Of a stretch of DNA of 64,000 nt, positions 41,760 through 54,421 are shown piece by piece. The notes beneath the pieces are model-generated. The model saw only the letters and a program-made list of their open reading frames with translations, made no database searches and was not told where the DNA came from. Each line of letters begins with the position of its first letter. The first letter of the stretch is position 1. Source of the DNA: an uncultured Arenicella sp. (lineage in GTDB: Bacteria > Pseudomonadota > Gammaproteobacteria > Arenicellales > Arenicellaceae); the NCBI GenBank assembly GCA_938048185.1, contig CALIVT010000005.1, positions 1-64,000 of the forward strand. The letters are read 5' to 3'. A program made the position numbers and the translations under genes.

Positions 41760-43058
41760 ATGGTGTTATCTCGACACATAAAATCTTTCGCCAAAATTTC
41801 GGCGTTTGGCTCATTTCTTGCCGCTGCATTATTCAGTGGTTTGGCCCAGGCTGAATATCGCTTGAATTTTCAGGATCCTGTGACGGAAGTTGCTCGCGAT
41901 ATCTTCGGCTTGCACATGCTTATTTTCTGGATTTGCGTTGTTATTTTCGTACTGGTATTTGGCGTGATGTTTTATTCGATTTTTGCTCACCGCAAGAGTA
42001 AAAACTACGAGCCATCGCAGTTCAGTCATAGCACCTCAGTTGAGATCGTTTGGACGATTGTTCCTTTTCTGATTCTAGTTGTTATGGCGGTGCCAGCGAC
42101 TCAAGTGTTGATCAAGATGGAAGACACCACTAAGTCAGACCTGACGATTAAAATTACTGGCTATCAATGGAAGTGGGGATACGAATATTTAGACAGCGGC
42201 ATTAATTTTTACAGCACGCTGTCTACGCCTCGTGAGCAGATCGATCAATTCGACAAAGAGAACGCAGTTGAGCCGGGTGAAAACTATTTATTAGAGACTG
42301 ATAACGTGTTGGTGGTACCGTCGGGTAAGAAGGTACGAGCGTTGATCACCGCCAACGACGTGATTCATGCTTGGTGGATTCCTGCCTTTGGAACTAAAAA
42401 AGACGCGATTCCTGGATACATTAACGAACTTTGGTTCAACGTTGATGTAGGTAAAGAGGGCATATATCGTGGCCAATGTGCCGAACTATGTGGCAAAGAC
42501 CATGCCTATATGCCAATTGTTGTTAAGGTCGTGACCAGCGCGGAGTTTGACAGCTGGGTAGCCGCTGGTGGTAACTTCGACACGAGTCCCTTAGCCAGCG
42601 AAGAAACTATTCAAGGTGCAGGTAAAGACGTGAACCCCACTACGGCTGCGCTAACGCAAGAAATTGTCGCTGAGCCAATATCGTCAAGCTCAGTAATCGA
42701 TGCTCTGGTGCCGGTCGCTAATGCCGCAGACGAAGCCTCGGCAAAAACTTGGACCGAAGATGAACTGATGGCGAAAGGCGAGAAAGTCTCTGCTATGTGT
42801 TCGGCGTGCCACGGCGCAACCGGCAAGGGCATTCCCGGTGTGTTCCCGGCGATTGCAGGCAGCGCGGTTGCCACTGGTCCGATTGATGATCATATCAATA
42901 TCGTACTTTACGGCAAGCCCGGAACCGCAATGGCAGCCTTCGCCGCTCAGCTAAGCGACGAAGACGTTGCCGCTGTTCTTACCTATCAACGAAATTCTTT
43001 CGGTAACGACACTGGTGATATTGTTCTTCCAGCTGACGTTAAGGCGAAACGTAACTAA
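41760..43058 (+). CDS. coxB: cytochrome c oxidase subunit II with C-terminal cytochrome c domain
   Basis: [71 protein letters not shown] (CuA), CSACHG heme c motif. Preferred start is ATG 41760; the longer ORF begins at 41703. Confidence 0.96.
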   Translation: MVLSRHIKSFAKISAFGSFLAAALFSGLAQAEYRLNFQDPVTEVARDIFGLHMLIFWICVVIFVLVFGVMFYSIFAHRKSKNYEPSQFSHSTSVEIVWTIVPFLILVVMAVPATQVLIKMEDTTKSDLTIKITGYQWKWGYEYLDSGINFYSTLSTPREQIDQFDKENAVEPGENYLLETDNVLVVPSGKKVRALITANDVIHAWWIPAFGTKKDAIPGYINELWFNVDVGKEGIYRGQCAELCGKDHAYMPIVVKVVTSAEFDSWVAAGGNFDTSPLASEETIQGAGKDVNPTTAALTQEIVAEPISSSSVIDALVPVANAADEASAKTWTEDELMAKGEKVSAMCSACHGATGKGIPGVFPAIAGSAVATGPIDDHINIVLYGKPGTAMAAFAAQLSDEDVAAVLTYQRNSFGNDTGDIVLPADVKAKRN

Positions 43059-43078
43059 TTCAGATCAGGAGATTATTT

Positions 43079-44665
43079 ATGTCACACGCAGCGACTGCTC
43101 ACGATCACGACCACGATCATCACGACCATAAACCACCGTTTTTCCAGAGATGGTTTATGTCCACCAATCACAAAGATATCGGTACCTTGTATCTGATTTT
43201 CTCACTGGCAATGTTGTTTATCGGCGGTGCGATGGCGCTGGTTATCCGCGCCGAGCTTTGGCAGCCGGGTTTGCAGTTTGTTGACCCACATTTCTTCAAC
43301 CAAATGACTACTGTGCACGCGTTGGTTATGGTGTTTGGTGCGGTAATGCCGGGCTTCGTGGGTTTCGCTAACTGGATGATCCCATTGATGGTGGGCGCGC
43401 CAGACATGGCCTTACCACGCATGAATAACTGGAGCTTCTGGATTCTTCCATTTGCTTTCACCATTCTATTATCAAGCTTTTTTGTGCCCGGCGGTGCCCC
43501 AGCTTCGGGCTGGACGCTTTACGCGCCGCTTACTATTCAAGGTGGCATGAGTGTGGACATGGGGATCGTCGCGATTCACATGATGGGCATCTCCTCGATT
43601 ATGGGCGCGATTAATGTCATCGTAACTGTACTGAACATGCGCGCACCGGGCATGACGCTAATGAAAATGCCAATGTTCGTATGGACATGGTTAATTACCG
43701 CCTTCTTATTGATCGCGGTAATGCCAGTATTCGCCGGTGCGGTCACTATGTTACTGACTGATCGTCATTTTGGCACAGCGTTCTTTAACCCGGCTGGCGG
43801 CGGTGACCCAGTATTGTATCAGCATATTTTCTGGTTCTTTGGGCACCCAGAAGTTTATATTATGATATTGCCAGCCTTTGGCATCATCTCGCACATCATC
43901 CCAACTTTTGCACGCAAGCCCTTGTTTGGCTATAGCTCGATGGTTTTTGCGACGGCAGCGATTGCGTTCTTATCGTTTATTGTATGGGCGCACCACATGT
44001 TCACCGTGGGTATGCCATTGCAAGGCGAGCTGTTTTTCATGTACGCAACCATGTTGATCTCCGTGCCGACAGGCGTGAAAGTCTTCAACTGGGTTACAAC
44101 CATGTGGCGTGGTTCGATGACGTTTGAGACGCCCATGTTGTATGCCATTGGGGTCGTGTTCTTGTTCACGCTCGGCGGCTTATCTGGTTTGATGCTGGCG
44201 ATCACGCCGGCCGACTTTCAGTATCATGATACCTACTTTGTGGTTGCTCACTTTCACTACGTGCTGTTCTCTGGCGCCGTAATGGCAATGATGGGCGGAG
44301 CCTTCTTCTGGTTACCTAAGTGGACCGGTCACATGTACAACGAGACGCTGGGTAAAATTCACTTTTGGTTGACCGCGATCTTCTTTAACATCACGTTCTT
44401 CCCTCAGCACTTCTTGGGTCTTGCTGGTATGCCACGGCGTTACGCAGATTACCCAGTTCAGTTCACTGAGTTTAATCAAATCTCGTCTTTCGGCGCCTTC
44501 GGTTTAGGTTTGTCGCAAATACTGTTCGTCTATATTATTGTTGCAACTGTTCGCGGCGGTAAGAAGGCAACTGCTGAAGTTTGGGAAAAACCTGAAGGGT
44601 TAGAGTGGACTGTGCCAAGCCCAGCACCGTTCCACACTTTTGATGAGCCTCCGGTAGTCAAGTAA
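43079..44665 (+). CDS. ctaD: cytochrome c oxidase subunit I (aa3 type)
   Basis: [76 protein letters not shown]. Confidence 0.98.
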   Translation: MSHAATAHDHDHDHHDHKPPFFQRWFMSTNHKDIGTLYLIFSLAMLFIGGAMALVIRAELWQPGLQFVDPHFFNQMTTVHALVMVFGAVMPGFVGFANWMIPLMVGAPDMALPRMNNWSFWILPFAFTILLSSFFVPGGAPASGWTLYAPLTIQGGMSVDMGIVAIHMMGISSIMGAINVIVTVLNMRAPGMTLMKMPMFVWTWLITAFLLIAVMPVFAGAVTMLLTDRHFGTAFFNPAGGGDPVLYQHIFWFFGHPEVYIMILPAFGIISHIIPTFARKPLFGYSSMVFATAAIAFLSFIVWAHHMFTVGMPLQGELFFMYATMLISVPTGVKVFNWVTTMWRGSMTFETPMLYAIGVVFLFTLGGLSGLMLAITPADFQYHDTYFVVAHFHYVLFSGAVMAMMGGAFFWLPKWTGHMYNETLGKIHFWLTAIFFNITFFPQHFLGLAGMPRRYADYPVQFTEFNQISSFGAFGLGLSQILFVYIIVATVRGGKKATAEVWEKPEGLEWTVPSPAPFHTFDEPPVVK

Positions 44666-44773
44666 TCGCGAAGGCAAAATATAAATCGAAATTCGCCCCG
44701 AGTCATTTTTCTCAAGGGCGCCTTGAGTTAAGAGTTTAGAGGCGAATTTTCGAAGGTTAAACTGCAAAGATTT

Positions 44774-44890
44774 ATGCACGAAGAAGAAAATACAAACGAA
44801 AAGAAAATGAGCAATGCTAAAGTTGCATTGTGGATCGCCGTGATCCCGGTCATGCTTTTCGTTGCTTCTTTTTTTATAAAGCTTTATTAA
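44774..44890 (+). CDS. small single-TM cytochrome oxidase assembly-type protein (38 aa), not in ORF track
   Basis: ATG 44774 to TAA 44890: MHEEENTNEKKMSNAKVALWIAVIPVMLFVASFFIKLY. Position between coxA and ctaG matches the small assembly-protein slot in other proteobacterial cox operons. Confidence 0.65.
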   Translation: MHEEENTNEKKMSNAKVALWIAVIPVMLFVASFFIKLY

Positions 44891-44909
44891 GTAGCCGGTT
44901 TTAAAAAAG

Positions 44910-45458
44910 ATGGCTGACGTTATTGATCCCCAATCTGAGCGCAACAACATTGTTGTTAAGCTGGTGGTTATTGCCCTAATTATGTTTGGCTTCGGCTATG
45001 CATTAGTGCCGCTTTACGAAGCCTTCTGCAAGGTCACTGGTTTCGGCGGCAAAACTGATATCATCGCCGAGGCGGCCGCCAACAATGGTGTTGTTAGCGA
45101 TCGAGACGTCGCAGTTACGTTTACATCCCACAGTAGTTCGGCGCTACCTTGGGAATTTAAGCCAATTACCAAGGGCTTAGACGTAAAGGTTGGCGAAGTT
45201 CAAGAAGCGATCTTTTATGTGAAAAACTATTCGAATCGCCCGATTACTGGAATGGCTACCTTTAACGTGACGCCGCCCAGAGCGGGGTTTCATTTTAAAA
45301 AGACTGAATGTTTTTGTTTTACGAAGCAGGTGTTACAGCCTGGCGAGGAGCAAGAAATGGCAGTTAGATTTATGCTTGACTCTGAAATGCCAGACGATGT
45401 GCATGAATTAACTCTGTCCTACACGTTCTTCGATAACGAGAAGTACGCTGGACAATAA
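44910..45458 (+). CDS. ctaG: cytochrome c oxidase assembly protein CtaG/Cox11
   Basis: ALVPLYEAFCKVTGFGGKT, ECFCFTKQVLQPGEEQEMAVRFML, LSYTFFD. Confidence 0.96.
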   Translation: MADVIDPQSERNNIVVKLVVIALIMFGFGYALVPLYEAFCKVTGFGGKTDIIAEAAANNGVVSDRDVAVTFTSHSSSALPWEFKPITKGLDVKVGEVQEAIFYVKNYSNRPITGMATFNVTPPRAGFHFKKTECFCFTKQVLQPGEEQEMAVRFMLDSEMPDDVHELTLSYTFFDNEKYAGQ

Positions 45459-45513
45459 GATAAAATACTAAAAGTAAAAAGTATAAGACGGTTTATTTAC
45501 GAGGAAACCAACA

Positions 45514-46401
45514 ATGTCTGCACATTCTAAAGACCATTATTTCGTTCCAGATTCGAGCGCATACCCGTTTCTGTGTTCTATTGCCTTGTTTTTCATTGCA
45601 ATGGGCGGTGCGAGCTTTCTAAATGGTTATGCCATTGGGCCAACCTTGTTTAGTATTGGCATGCTCGGCATGGGCTGTTTACTGTTCATTTGGTTTCGCA
45701 AAGTCATTATTGAAAGCCCCGACTATAATATGGACGTTGATAAATCGTTTCGTATGGGTATGACGTGGTTTATCTTTTCAGAAGTTATGTTCTTTGCCGC
45801 CTTTTTTGGCGCTTTATACTATCTTCGAATGTTGGCAGTTCCTTGGTTGGCTGAGACAGAATTGTTGTGGCCAGGGTTTGAAGCGACCTGGCCATCGACG
45901 GGTCCACAGGGAGCAGAACTTCTTGGTGGCGTAGCCCCAACGGCCACCTCGATTGCCGAAGGCACCGAATATGCCCTTATCGACCCTTGGCACCTGCCTT
46001 TGTACAACACCTTGATTCTGCTTGCGTCAAGTGTAACGTTAACGATAGCTCATCACGCGTTGCGTGCTAATCAGCGCAAGCAGTTAATTATCTGGTTGGC
46101 GATTACCGTTGCACTAGGTGCAATATTCTTATTTTTTCAAGCCGAAGAATACATCGAAGCATACACTGAGTTGGGTTTGACGATGGGGACTGGTGTTTAC
46201 GGTTCAACATTTTTTATGTTGACTGGTTTTCACGGTTTTCACGTATGTCTGGGGGCTTTTATTCTACTAGTGGTATTGATCCGCTGTATGCGCGGTCATT
46301 TTACGCCGGAACGCCACTTTGTATTTGAAGCTGGCGCATGGTACTGGCACTTTGTTGATACCGTATGGGTTGGCCTGTTTATCTTTGTCTACATTTTGTA
46401 G
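45514..46401 (+). CDS. coxC: cytochrome c oxidase subunit III
   Basis: GMTWFIFSEVMFFAAFFGALYY, GSTFFMLTGFHGFHV, GAWYWHFVDTVWVGLFIFVYIL. Confidence 0.97.
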   Translation: MSAHSKDHYFVPDSSAYPFLCSIALFFIAMGGASFLNGYAIGPTLFSIGMLGMGCLLFIWFRKVIIESPDYNMDVDKSFRMGMTWFIFSEVMFFAAFFGALYYLRMLAVPWLAETELLWPGFEATWPSTGPQGAELLGGVAPTATSIAEGTEYALIDPWHLPLYNTLILLASSVTLTIAHHALRANQRKQLIIWLAITVALGAIFLFFQAEEYIEAYTELGLTMGTGVYGSTFFMLTGFHGFHVCLGAFILLVVLIRCMRGHFTPERHFVFEAGAWYWHFVDTVWVGLFIFVYIL

Positions 46402-46420
46402 GCTTTAAGGTTAAGAATAT

Positions 46421-46447
46421 AAAAAAGGCGCCCTATGGCGCCTTTTT
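46421..46447 (+). terminator. Rho-independent terminator after coxC (probably bidirectional)
   Basis: AAAAAAGGCGCC-CTAT-GGCGCCTTTTTT between convergent coxC and the minus-strand small gene. Confidence 0.85.
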
Positions 46448-46502
46448 TAATGGTTTTAAAAAACCGGTTTAGCCCGGCTACCGTTTAGTAGTCAAACCTA
46501 GA

Positions 46503-46769
46503 TTAATTTTTCTCAGCGCCGATCCGCTGTTGCTGCTCCTCGTTAAATTTCTGTGGATGTACTGAGTTGCTCGGCGTTATCCATCCCATCTTCATTGAGA
46601 GCACAATAAAGGCAAATAGTACTACCCAGATACCGATGCGCCAGGTGAGGGCTTTGACAACTTTGTCGCCGGAGTCACGCTCGTCAGGTGTTTTCAGTAG
46701 ATGAAATAAACCGACCCCTAAGCTGGCCAACATGGCGAGCAATAAAACTACAATTACGACGGTGCTCAT
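46503..46769 (-). CDS. twin-TM small protein (DUF2909-like) of the cox cluster
   Basis: MSTVVIVVLLLAMLASLGVGLFHLLKTPDERDSGDKVVKALTWRIGIWVVLFAFIVLSMKMGWITP; start trimmed from the longer ORF; cox-cluster context. Confidence 0.75.
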   Translation of the reverse strand: MSTVVIVVLLLAMLASLGVGLFHLLKTPDERDSGDKVVKALTWRIGIWVVLFAFIVLSMKMGWITPSNSVHPQKFNEEQQQRIGAEKN

Positions 46770-46937
46770 ATAAATGGGTGCTCTCGGGTTGCTGACTTCT
46801 CGGTCTGATTTTACCGTGCTTGAGGGGCATAACGCCACTGAAGTCTGTTGCTGGGTTGTCTGTTTGGCGCTGTGCTATGTTCTTACTTCGCGGCGCTGTG
46901 CTATCGTCGCGGAGTGTAACCCATAAGAGTCAAGCAA

Positions 46938-47690
46938 TTGCGAATGAACCAAAGAAAAACGCCCGCGCCTTGGAGAAAACCAGCTTTATATCTGTTGGCA
47001 ATCATCGTTATATTAGTGATGCTGCGTTTAGGTGTTTGGCAGCTCGATCGAGCCGAACAGAAGCGAGAAATTGTCGCGCAGCTGCAGGCGAACACTGAGT
47101 TGCCGTCGCAGCCGTGGCCTGATTTGCTAAACCAAGTAAGTTTGCGTGAATTACGCTTCCGAAACGTAGTACTAGAGGGTCAGTTTATCGCGGATAAAAC
47201 CATCTACGTGGACAATCAAGTCGTTAACGGAGGGGTGGGTTATCAGGTATACACACCGTTCAAATTATCATCACTTGGCGACGCAATTCTTGTGGCCCGT
47301 GGCTGGGTGTCAGTTGGGGCCTCGCGCGAGGTGTTACCGAGTATCGAAACTGATGAAAGCCCGCGGGTGGTGACAGGGCGTTTTAATCGCGCGCCTGAAA
47401 AGCCCCCTCTGTGGGACGATAAGTACCCGGTCGCGACCGGCCAACGCTGGCAGTATCTGCCGCTGGCGGAAGTCTCACAACAATTAGGGCTCGCCTTATT
47501 TCCATTAGTGGTAGAATTGGCCCCCGACGAAGTTGACGCCGCGAACCTGGTGAGAAAATGGCCCGTTATTGATGATCAAGGGGTTGCCAAACATCAGGGT
47601 TACGCGTTTCAGTGGTTCGCAATGGCGGCTGCGTTTTTTATTGCTAGTTTGGTGCTATTGCTCCGACGCTCAACTCGAAACGATGATTAA
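46938..47690 (+). CDS. SURF1 family cytochrome oxidase assembly protein
   Basis: LRLGVWQLDRAEQKREI, VDNQVVNGGVGYQVYTPF, VARGWVSVG, HQGYAFQWFAMAAAFFIA. Confidence 0.92.
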   Translation: MRMNQRKTPAPWRKPALYLLAIIVILVMLRLGVWQLDRAEQKREIVAQLQANTELPSQPWPDLLNQVSLRELRFRNVVLEGQFIADKTIYVDNQVVNGGVGYQVYTPFKLSSLGDAILVARGWVSVGASREVLPSIETDESPRVVTGRFNRAPEKPPLWDDKYPVATGQRWQYLPLAEVSQQLGLALFPLVVELAPDEVDAANLVRKWPVIDDQGVAKHQGYAFQWFAMAAAFFIASLVLLLRRSTRNDD

Positions 47691-47695
47691 AAATT

Positions 47696-48310
47696 ATGAC
47701 TGATCAAGATCAATTAGCCGCTGAAAGTGGTAAGACAAAATTTTGGAATCGAGTGCAAATGATTCTAATTTTAGTGGTGTTTGTGGCCCCAGTCGCGGGC
47801 GCCTTTCTGTACCAGCCGACTAAGTTCAATAATTACGGCGACTTATATGTTCCGGCGCGCCAGGTGGCTAACTTAGAAATGCGATCCAGCGATGGGTTGG
47901 TCGAACTTGATTCAATGCGACGGCAATGGGTGATGTTGGTAACCGCTAAGGATGAATGCAGCAAGGCGTGCGAAGAAAATATCTTAAAGATTCGCCAACT
48001 GCGTTTTATGCAAAATAACAATATGTCCCGCATTCGCACCGTATTTGTTCATTCGGACTTAGATCGGGAGATTGCTGAGGACTTGGCGGCGAAGTACTCG
48101 CCAGTAGAGTCTTTTTCGGCAGAAAGCTCAGCCTTTGATAATTGGACGCAGATTTTGAAACTTGAAGGCGCGCCGAAAGAAGCGCAGAAAGACCGTTTTT
48201 ATATCATTGACCCCGCTGGTAATTTGATGATGAGCTACCCAGCCGGTGCTGATCCTAATTATATTAAAAAGGATATAAAGCGCCTGCTTAAGACTTCTCA
48301 AATCGGTTAA
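47696..48310 (+). CDS. membrane-anchored thioredoxin-fold-like protein of the cox cluster (SCO-like)
   Basis: N-terminal TM; MRRQWVMLVTAKDECSKACEENILKIRQLRFMQNNNMSRIRTVFVHSD; DRFYIIDPAGNLMMSYPAGADPNYIKKDIKRLLK. Confidence 0.65.
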   Translation: MTDQDQLAAESGKTKFWNRVQMILILVVFVAPVAGAFLYQPTKFNNYGDLYVPARQVANLEMRSSDGLVELDSMRRQWVMLVTAKDECSKACEENILKIRQLRFMQNNNMSRIRTVFVHSDLDREIAEDLAAKYSPVESFSAESSAFDNWTQILKLEGAPKEAQKDRFYIIDPAGNLMMSYPAGADPNYIKKDIKRLLKTSQIG

Positions 48311-48324
48311 CGCTGCACACCATC

Positions 48325-49275
48325 ATGTCGAACACCGAAACAAATAATCCGCTTAAACAGAGCGCCACGCTAAGCAGCTCGATACAGCAGTACTATGATT
48401 TAACCAAGCCTCGTGTGGTGATGTTAATCGTATTTACCGCGGTGGTCGGAATGTTGTTGGCGGTGCAAGGAATGCCTGACTTGTTTACCGTAGTGACGGC
48501 GTCATTGGGAATTGGCTTGGCCGCTTCTTCTGGCGCAGCGATGAATCAAATCATCGACATGCGCGCTGATGCAATTATGGCCCGAACGCAAAACAGGCCT
48601 CTGGCAACGGGTGGACTCAATGTTTGGCAGGCGATTGTTTTCGCCGCTCTTTTGTGTGTGTTAGGAATGTTTGTTTTAGTCCGCTGGGTCAACGACCTGA
48701 CAGCCATACTTACCTTTATCTCAATGGTTGGCTATGGCGTTATCTATACCGTATTTCTGAAGCCAGCAAGCCCTCAGAATATCGTGATTGGTGGCGCTGC
48801 GGGTGCCGCGCCGCCGCTTCTGGGGTGGGTCGCGATGACCGGCTCGATTACCGCAGAAGGGTGTTTGCTGTTCTTGATTATTTTTGCCTGGACACCCCCA
48901 CATTTTTGGGCTCTAGCGTTGTATCGCTGTGATGAATATGCCGAAGCAGGGGTGCCTATGTTACCGGTAACGCACGGAAACGAATTCACACGTCTGCAAA
49001 TTTTACTGTACACCTACATCTTAGTCGCCGTTACCTTAATGCCATTTAGTATTCATATGTTCGGTGGCATCTATTTGCTTGGCGCGCTCTATTTAAATGC
49101 GCGATTCATGTACTACGTGTATAAACTCTATAAAAATTACAGCGACGCGTTATCGAAAACCACGTTCTATTATTCGATAAAGTACTTAATGTACCTATTC
49201 GCGTTAATGTTGGTTGATCACTATTTTTGGGACGTATTCGTACTCAAATATTATTCGCTGTTAAGCCAAGTTTAG
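48325..49275 (+). CDS. ctaB: protoheme IX farnesyltransferase (heme O synthase)
   Basis: YYDLTKPRVVMLIVFTAVVGMLLA, AAMNQIIDMRADAIMARTQNRPLATG, WTPPHFWALALYRCDEYAEAGVPMLPVTHG. Confidence 0.96.
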   Translation: MSNTETNNPLKQSATLSSSIQQYYDLTKPRVVMLIVFTAVVGMLLAVQGMPDLFTVVTASLGIGLAASSGAAMNQIIDMRADAIMARTQNRPLATGGLNVWQAIVFAALLCVLGMFVLVRWVNDLTAILTFISMVGYGVIYTVFLKPASPQNIVIGGAAGAAPPLLGWVAMTGSITAEGCLLFLIIFAWTPPHFWALALYRCDEYAEAGVPMLPVTHGNEFTRLQILLYTYILVAVTLMPFSIHMFGGIYLLGALYLNARFMYYVYKLYKNYSDALSKTTFYYSIKYLMYLFALMLVDHYFWDVFVLKYYSLLSQV

Positions 49276-49316
49276 TTCGAGACCTTTTTTACGTCGTCAT
49301 AGCTCGGCACAGGATT

Positions 49317-51497
<2,181 letters not shown>

Positions 51498-51501
51498 ATC
51501 G

Positions 51502-52347
51502 ATGTCCGAGCCTGTAAGACTCTCCAAACTAATGTCGCAGCGCGGGCTTTGCTCACGCCGCGAGGCTGACCGGCTAATCGAACAAGGTTTAGTGCGGGTT
51601 AATGGCGAGATCGTCAACACCTTGGGCGTTAAGTTTGTCGAAAGTGTTGAAATCGAATTAACGCAACGTGCCAAGTCGATTCAAGATGAGTTGGTGACAA
51701 TTATGATCAATAAGCCAATTGGTTATGTGTCTGGTCAGGCTGAAGACGACTACGTGCCTGCGGTACGTTTAATTACAGAAGACACGCACTCAGAAACCGA
51801 TCAAACCCGGCTGCGTCTTAAGCCCAAGCATTTTAAGGGTTTGGCGCCGGCGGGTCGTTTAGATATTGACTCTCAAGGGGTGTTGGTGCTGACCCAAGAT
51901 GGGCGCATTGCCAAGCAACTGATTGGTGAAAATACTGAGCTTGAAAAAGAGTATTTAGTGCGCGTTCAGGGCGAAATAAGTGATGAACAAATAGAGCGTT
52001 TAAGCTTTGGGTTAGAACTTGACGGCAAACCGTTAAAGCACGCCAAGGTGAAACAGTTAAATCCGGATCAGCTGCAGATTATTCTGCGCGAAGGTAAGAA
52101 ACGTCAAATTCGGCGTATGTGTGAAGCAGTAGGTTTGCATGTTAGTGGTTTAAAGCGAGTTCGAGTTGGTGAGTTGCGTTTAGGCAAACTTGAAGAAGGG
52201 CAGTGGCGTTTTGTATTGCCGGAAGAGTTTCGTCATCGTAGCGCGCGAGCAACTGAAGCTCGTGATTCGAGTTCGCGCGAGAAACCGCGAGTGAAATCTA
52301 AAAGTTTATATGGACAAGGAAAAAGGCGAGCGCCTAAAACGTCTTAG
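51502..52347 (+). CDS. RsuA/RluB/E/F family pseudouridine synthase
   Basis: S4 domain [30 protein letters not shown]; catalytic [41 protein letters not shown]. Confidence 0.9.
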   Translation: MSEPVRLSKLMSQRGLCSRREADRLIEQGLVRVNGEIVNTLGVKFVESVEIELTQRAKSIQDELVTIMINKPIGYVSGQAEDDYVPAVRLITEDTHSETDQTRLRLKPKHFKGLAPAGRLDIDSQGVLVLTQDGRIAKQLIGENTELEKEYLVRVQGEISDEQIERLSFGLELDGKPLKHAKVKQLNPDQLQIILREGKKRQIRRMCEAVGLHVSGLKRVRVGELRLGKLEEGQWRFVLPEEFRHRSARATEARDSSSREKPRVKSKSLYGQGKRRAPKTS

Positions 52348-52392
52348 CGCCAACACTAGTTAGCAAAAGCGCGGTTGTTCAGCTAACGTCTT

Positions 52393-53013
52393 TCAGAGCT
52401 CGCTGTTTAGGGTCCATACACCAGCCAGGCTGAGTAACGAACCGCCGGTAAAATTCAGGTATCTACGGGTCTTAGGTGATTGCAGCTGTTGAGTTGCTCG
52501 GCTCGCTAATAGTGAGTACATCGCGCAATTGACCGCGCCCAATATCACAAACGTTATGGCCATGATGATCAGTTGCGGTGTGGCTGCGGCCTCAGTATCG
52601 ATAAACTGTGGCAGAAATGCGACGAAAAAGATGATGCCCTTTGGGTTCAAGGCGGTAACGATAAATGTGTTGAGGAAAACCCCATCAGTTTGTTGCAACG
52701 GTTCGTGACTATTTATTGCCGTAGGTTTATGCAATAAAAATTTTACGCCAAGATAGATTAAATAGAGCCCGCCAATAATTTTCACTAGACTAAATAATGC
52801 GGACGAAGCTGCAAGCAACGCGCCTAAGCCGAACAGCGAAAGCGTAACCGCAACCGCGTCTCCTAACGCAACGGCTAACACCAGCGTGGCGGTTGCTTTC
52901 GGGCCATGTTTCAGCGCGTAGCTGATAACGGTCAATATCGTAGGGCCGGGAATGATCACCAACGCAGACGATGTGATGACGAAGGCTAGCCACAGCTCAA
53001 AACTCATTTGCAA
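52393..53013 (-). CDS. LysE/RhtB family translocator
   Basis: IIPGPTILTVISYALKHGPKATATLVLAVALGDAV, GGLYLIYLGVKFL, NPKGIIFFVAFLPQFI. Confidence 0.9.
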   Translation of the reverse strand: MQMSFELWLAFVITSSALVIIPGPTILTVISYALKHGPKATATLVLAVALGDAVAVTLSLFGLGALLAASSALFSLVKIIGGLYLIYLGVKFLLHKPTAINSHEPLQQTDGVFLNTFIVTALNPKGIIFFVAFLPQFIDTEAAATPQLIIMAITFVILGAVNCAMYSLLASRATQQLQSPKTRRYLNFTGGSLLSLAGVWTLNSEL

Positions 53014-53909
53014 TTGTCGTCTAGAAAGCTAGCCGTCGATTCAATAAGGCGCGAACGTGAATTCGAAAAACTGTGGTCGTCGTCAATTAACTCGTATTCG
53101 ACCTTATTCGAATATTTGCTTAGGGCCTTTTTCAGGGATTTGATATGGAGGTCAATTGGAATAACCTCGGTATCCGCAGCGATCAGTTTTACTGCACGTT
53201 TATTGAGTTGGTCTGCGCGCCGTTCTAAGTCAAGTTCGTGCCCCTTTGTGCTAATCTCTCGGACCGCTTTCTCACCAGACCAGCCGTTAAGCATAAACAG
53301 CGTATCACTGTATTCGCGCCACAATTTTATGCTGTCGTCGTCGCTAAATAAGCCTTTGCCGCGCGCGCCCATGTTTGCGCCATCGTGTGAGACTGCGCAG
53401 TGCACACTCGCATTGTTTAAGATCCCGGCAATTGCCATGTGGCCACCCATGCTGTGACCAATCAACGTGATTTTCTTCGGATCAACGCCTAGACTGTTTG
53501 CGATATCGGTTTGTTGTAGATAGTTAACGACAACGTCAACATCTTGCTCGGCATTTTGAAATGAAAACTCTCCCTCACTGCCCCAAGCGCCACGGTAATG
53601 AAAAAAAACGGCATTCCAACCTGCACTGCGCAAGGCTTGAGCAAGGTCTAGGTTTTTCTCATTGCCAGGGTAACCGTGCAACATGATTGCGGTGGGGTGT
53701 GGGCCTTTGCCTGAGGCTTGATAGATTAATCCAGGCATGCGTTTGCCGCTGGAAGTAATCGTTAGCTCGGTAATGCTTGCTGTACGTGTTACTGCTGACG
53801 TGACCGCTTCGGTTTGCGAGACACACGCGCATAGCGGCAGGGTAAGCAAGACCATCAATGACGTTACAACGGTGTGCTTTAGTCTGGTTTTTAACGTGGT
53901 GATAAGCAT
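53004..53909 (-). CDS. alpha/beta hydrolase, putative lipoprotein
   Basis: Lipobox-like LPLCAC; MLHGYPGNEKNLDLAQAL; nucleophile elbow LIGHSMGGHMA; terminal DDDHSFSNSR. Confidence 0.85.
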   Translation of the reverse strand: MLITTLKTRLKHTVVTSLMVLLTLPLCACVSQTEAVTSAVTRTASITELTITSSGKRMPGLIYQASGKGPHPTAIMLHGYPGNEKNLDLAQALRSAGWNAVFFHYRGAWGSEGEFSFQNAEQDVDVVVNYLQQTDIANSLGVDPKKITLIGHSMGGHMAIAGILNNASVHCAVSHDGANMGARGKGLFSDDDSIKLWREYSDTLFMLNGWSGEKAVREISTKGHELDLERRADQLNKRAVKLIAADTEVIPIDLHIKSLKKALSKYSNKVEYELIDDDHSFSNSRSRLIESTASFLDDNCK

Positions 53910-54095
53910 GACCTTGTTTAAATAGAGCGGTTAACAGGGCGATTTAGTTTTCGTTTGGTCAACCATAATTGAAGTCTAGTGAACCGCGCAAGGCTTCCCG
54001 TTGTGTTTAACTTACCTTTCTCAGGCCTTTCTTACAATAAGTTCGGTTGGGGCTGTGCTTAATGGCTGGAACTGGCTAATCGACGTTTGCTCACA

Positions 54096-54143
54096 GGTTC
54101 TAAGGTTCTAAGGTTCTAAGGTTCTAAGGTTCTAAGGTTCTAA
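54096..54143. repeat. tandem microsatellite (GGTTCTAA)x6
   Basis: Six exact 8-bp units read directly. Confidence 0.97.
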
Positions 54144-54180
54144 GCCATGTTCATTTGTAGATTGATTATTGTCGGATCTA

Positions 54181-54408
54181 CTAACCAGTTATATGAGGTG
54201 GTGCTGATCGGGTGACTTTAGGTTTAAAACATGGGCTATTTAAAGGTTCAAGTGATGGCTGACTCAGTTTATGAAAAGTCTCCAATGGCATCATCACAAC
54301 TTGATCTTTACCGGCGCCATTAATGGTTACCGGGGTATCTTGTTCACAGACGTGCCGCATGGTTTTCGCTAGTTGTGATTGCACATCTAAGTAATCTATT
54401 TTTTGCAT
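54181..54408 (-). CDS. Phd/YefM-like antitoxin, apparently without adjacent toxin
   Basis: MQKIDYLDVQSQLAKTMRHVCEQDTPVTINGAGKDQVVMMPLETFHKL resembles the Phd/YefM fold; start trimmed from the listed ORF. Confidence 0.6.
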   Translation of the reverse strand: MQKIDYLDVQSQLAKTMRHVCEQDTPVTINGAGKDQVVMMPLETFHKLSQPSLEPLNSPCFKPKVTRSAPPHITG

Positions 54409-54421
54409 GAGTACGGTTGCC

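Noticed and set aside
53008-53457. 149-aa plus-strand ORF
   Set aside because: Antisense to the alpha/beta hydrolase, which has clear catalytic motifs; low-complexity Ser/Arg-rich translation.
54096-54143. CRISPR-like array
   Set aside because: Units are 8 bp and directly adjacent with no spacers; simple tandem microsatellite.
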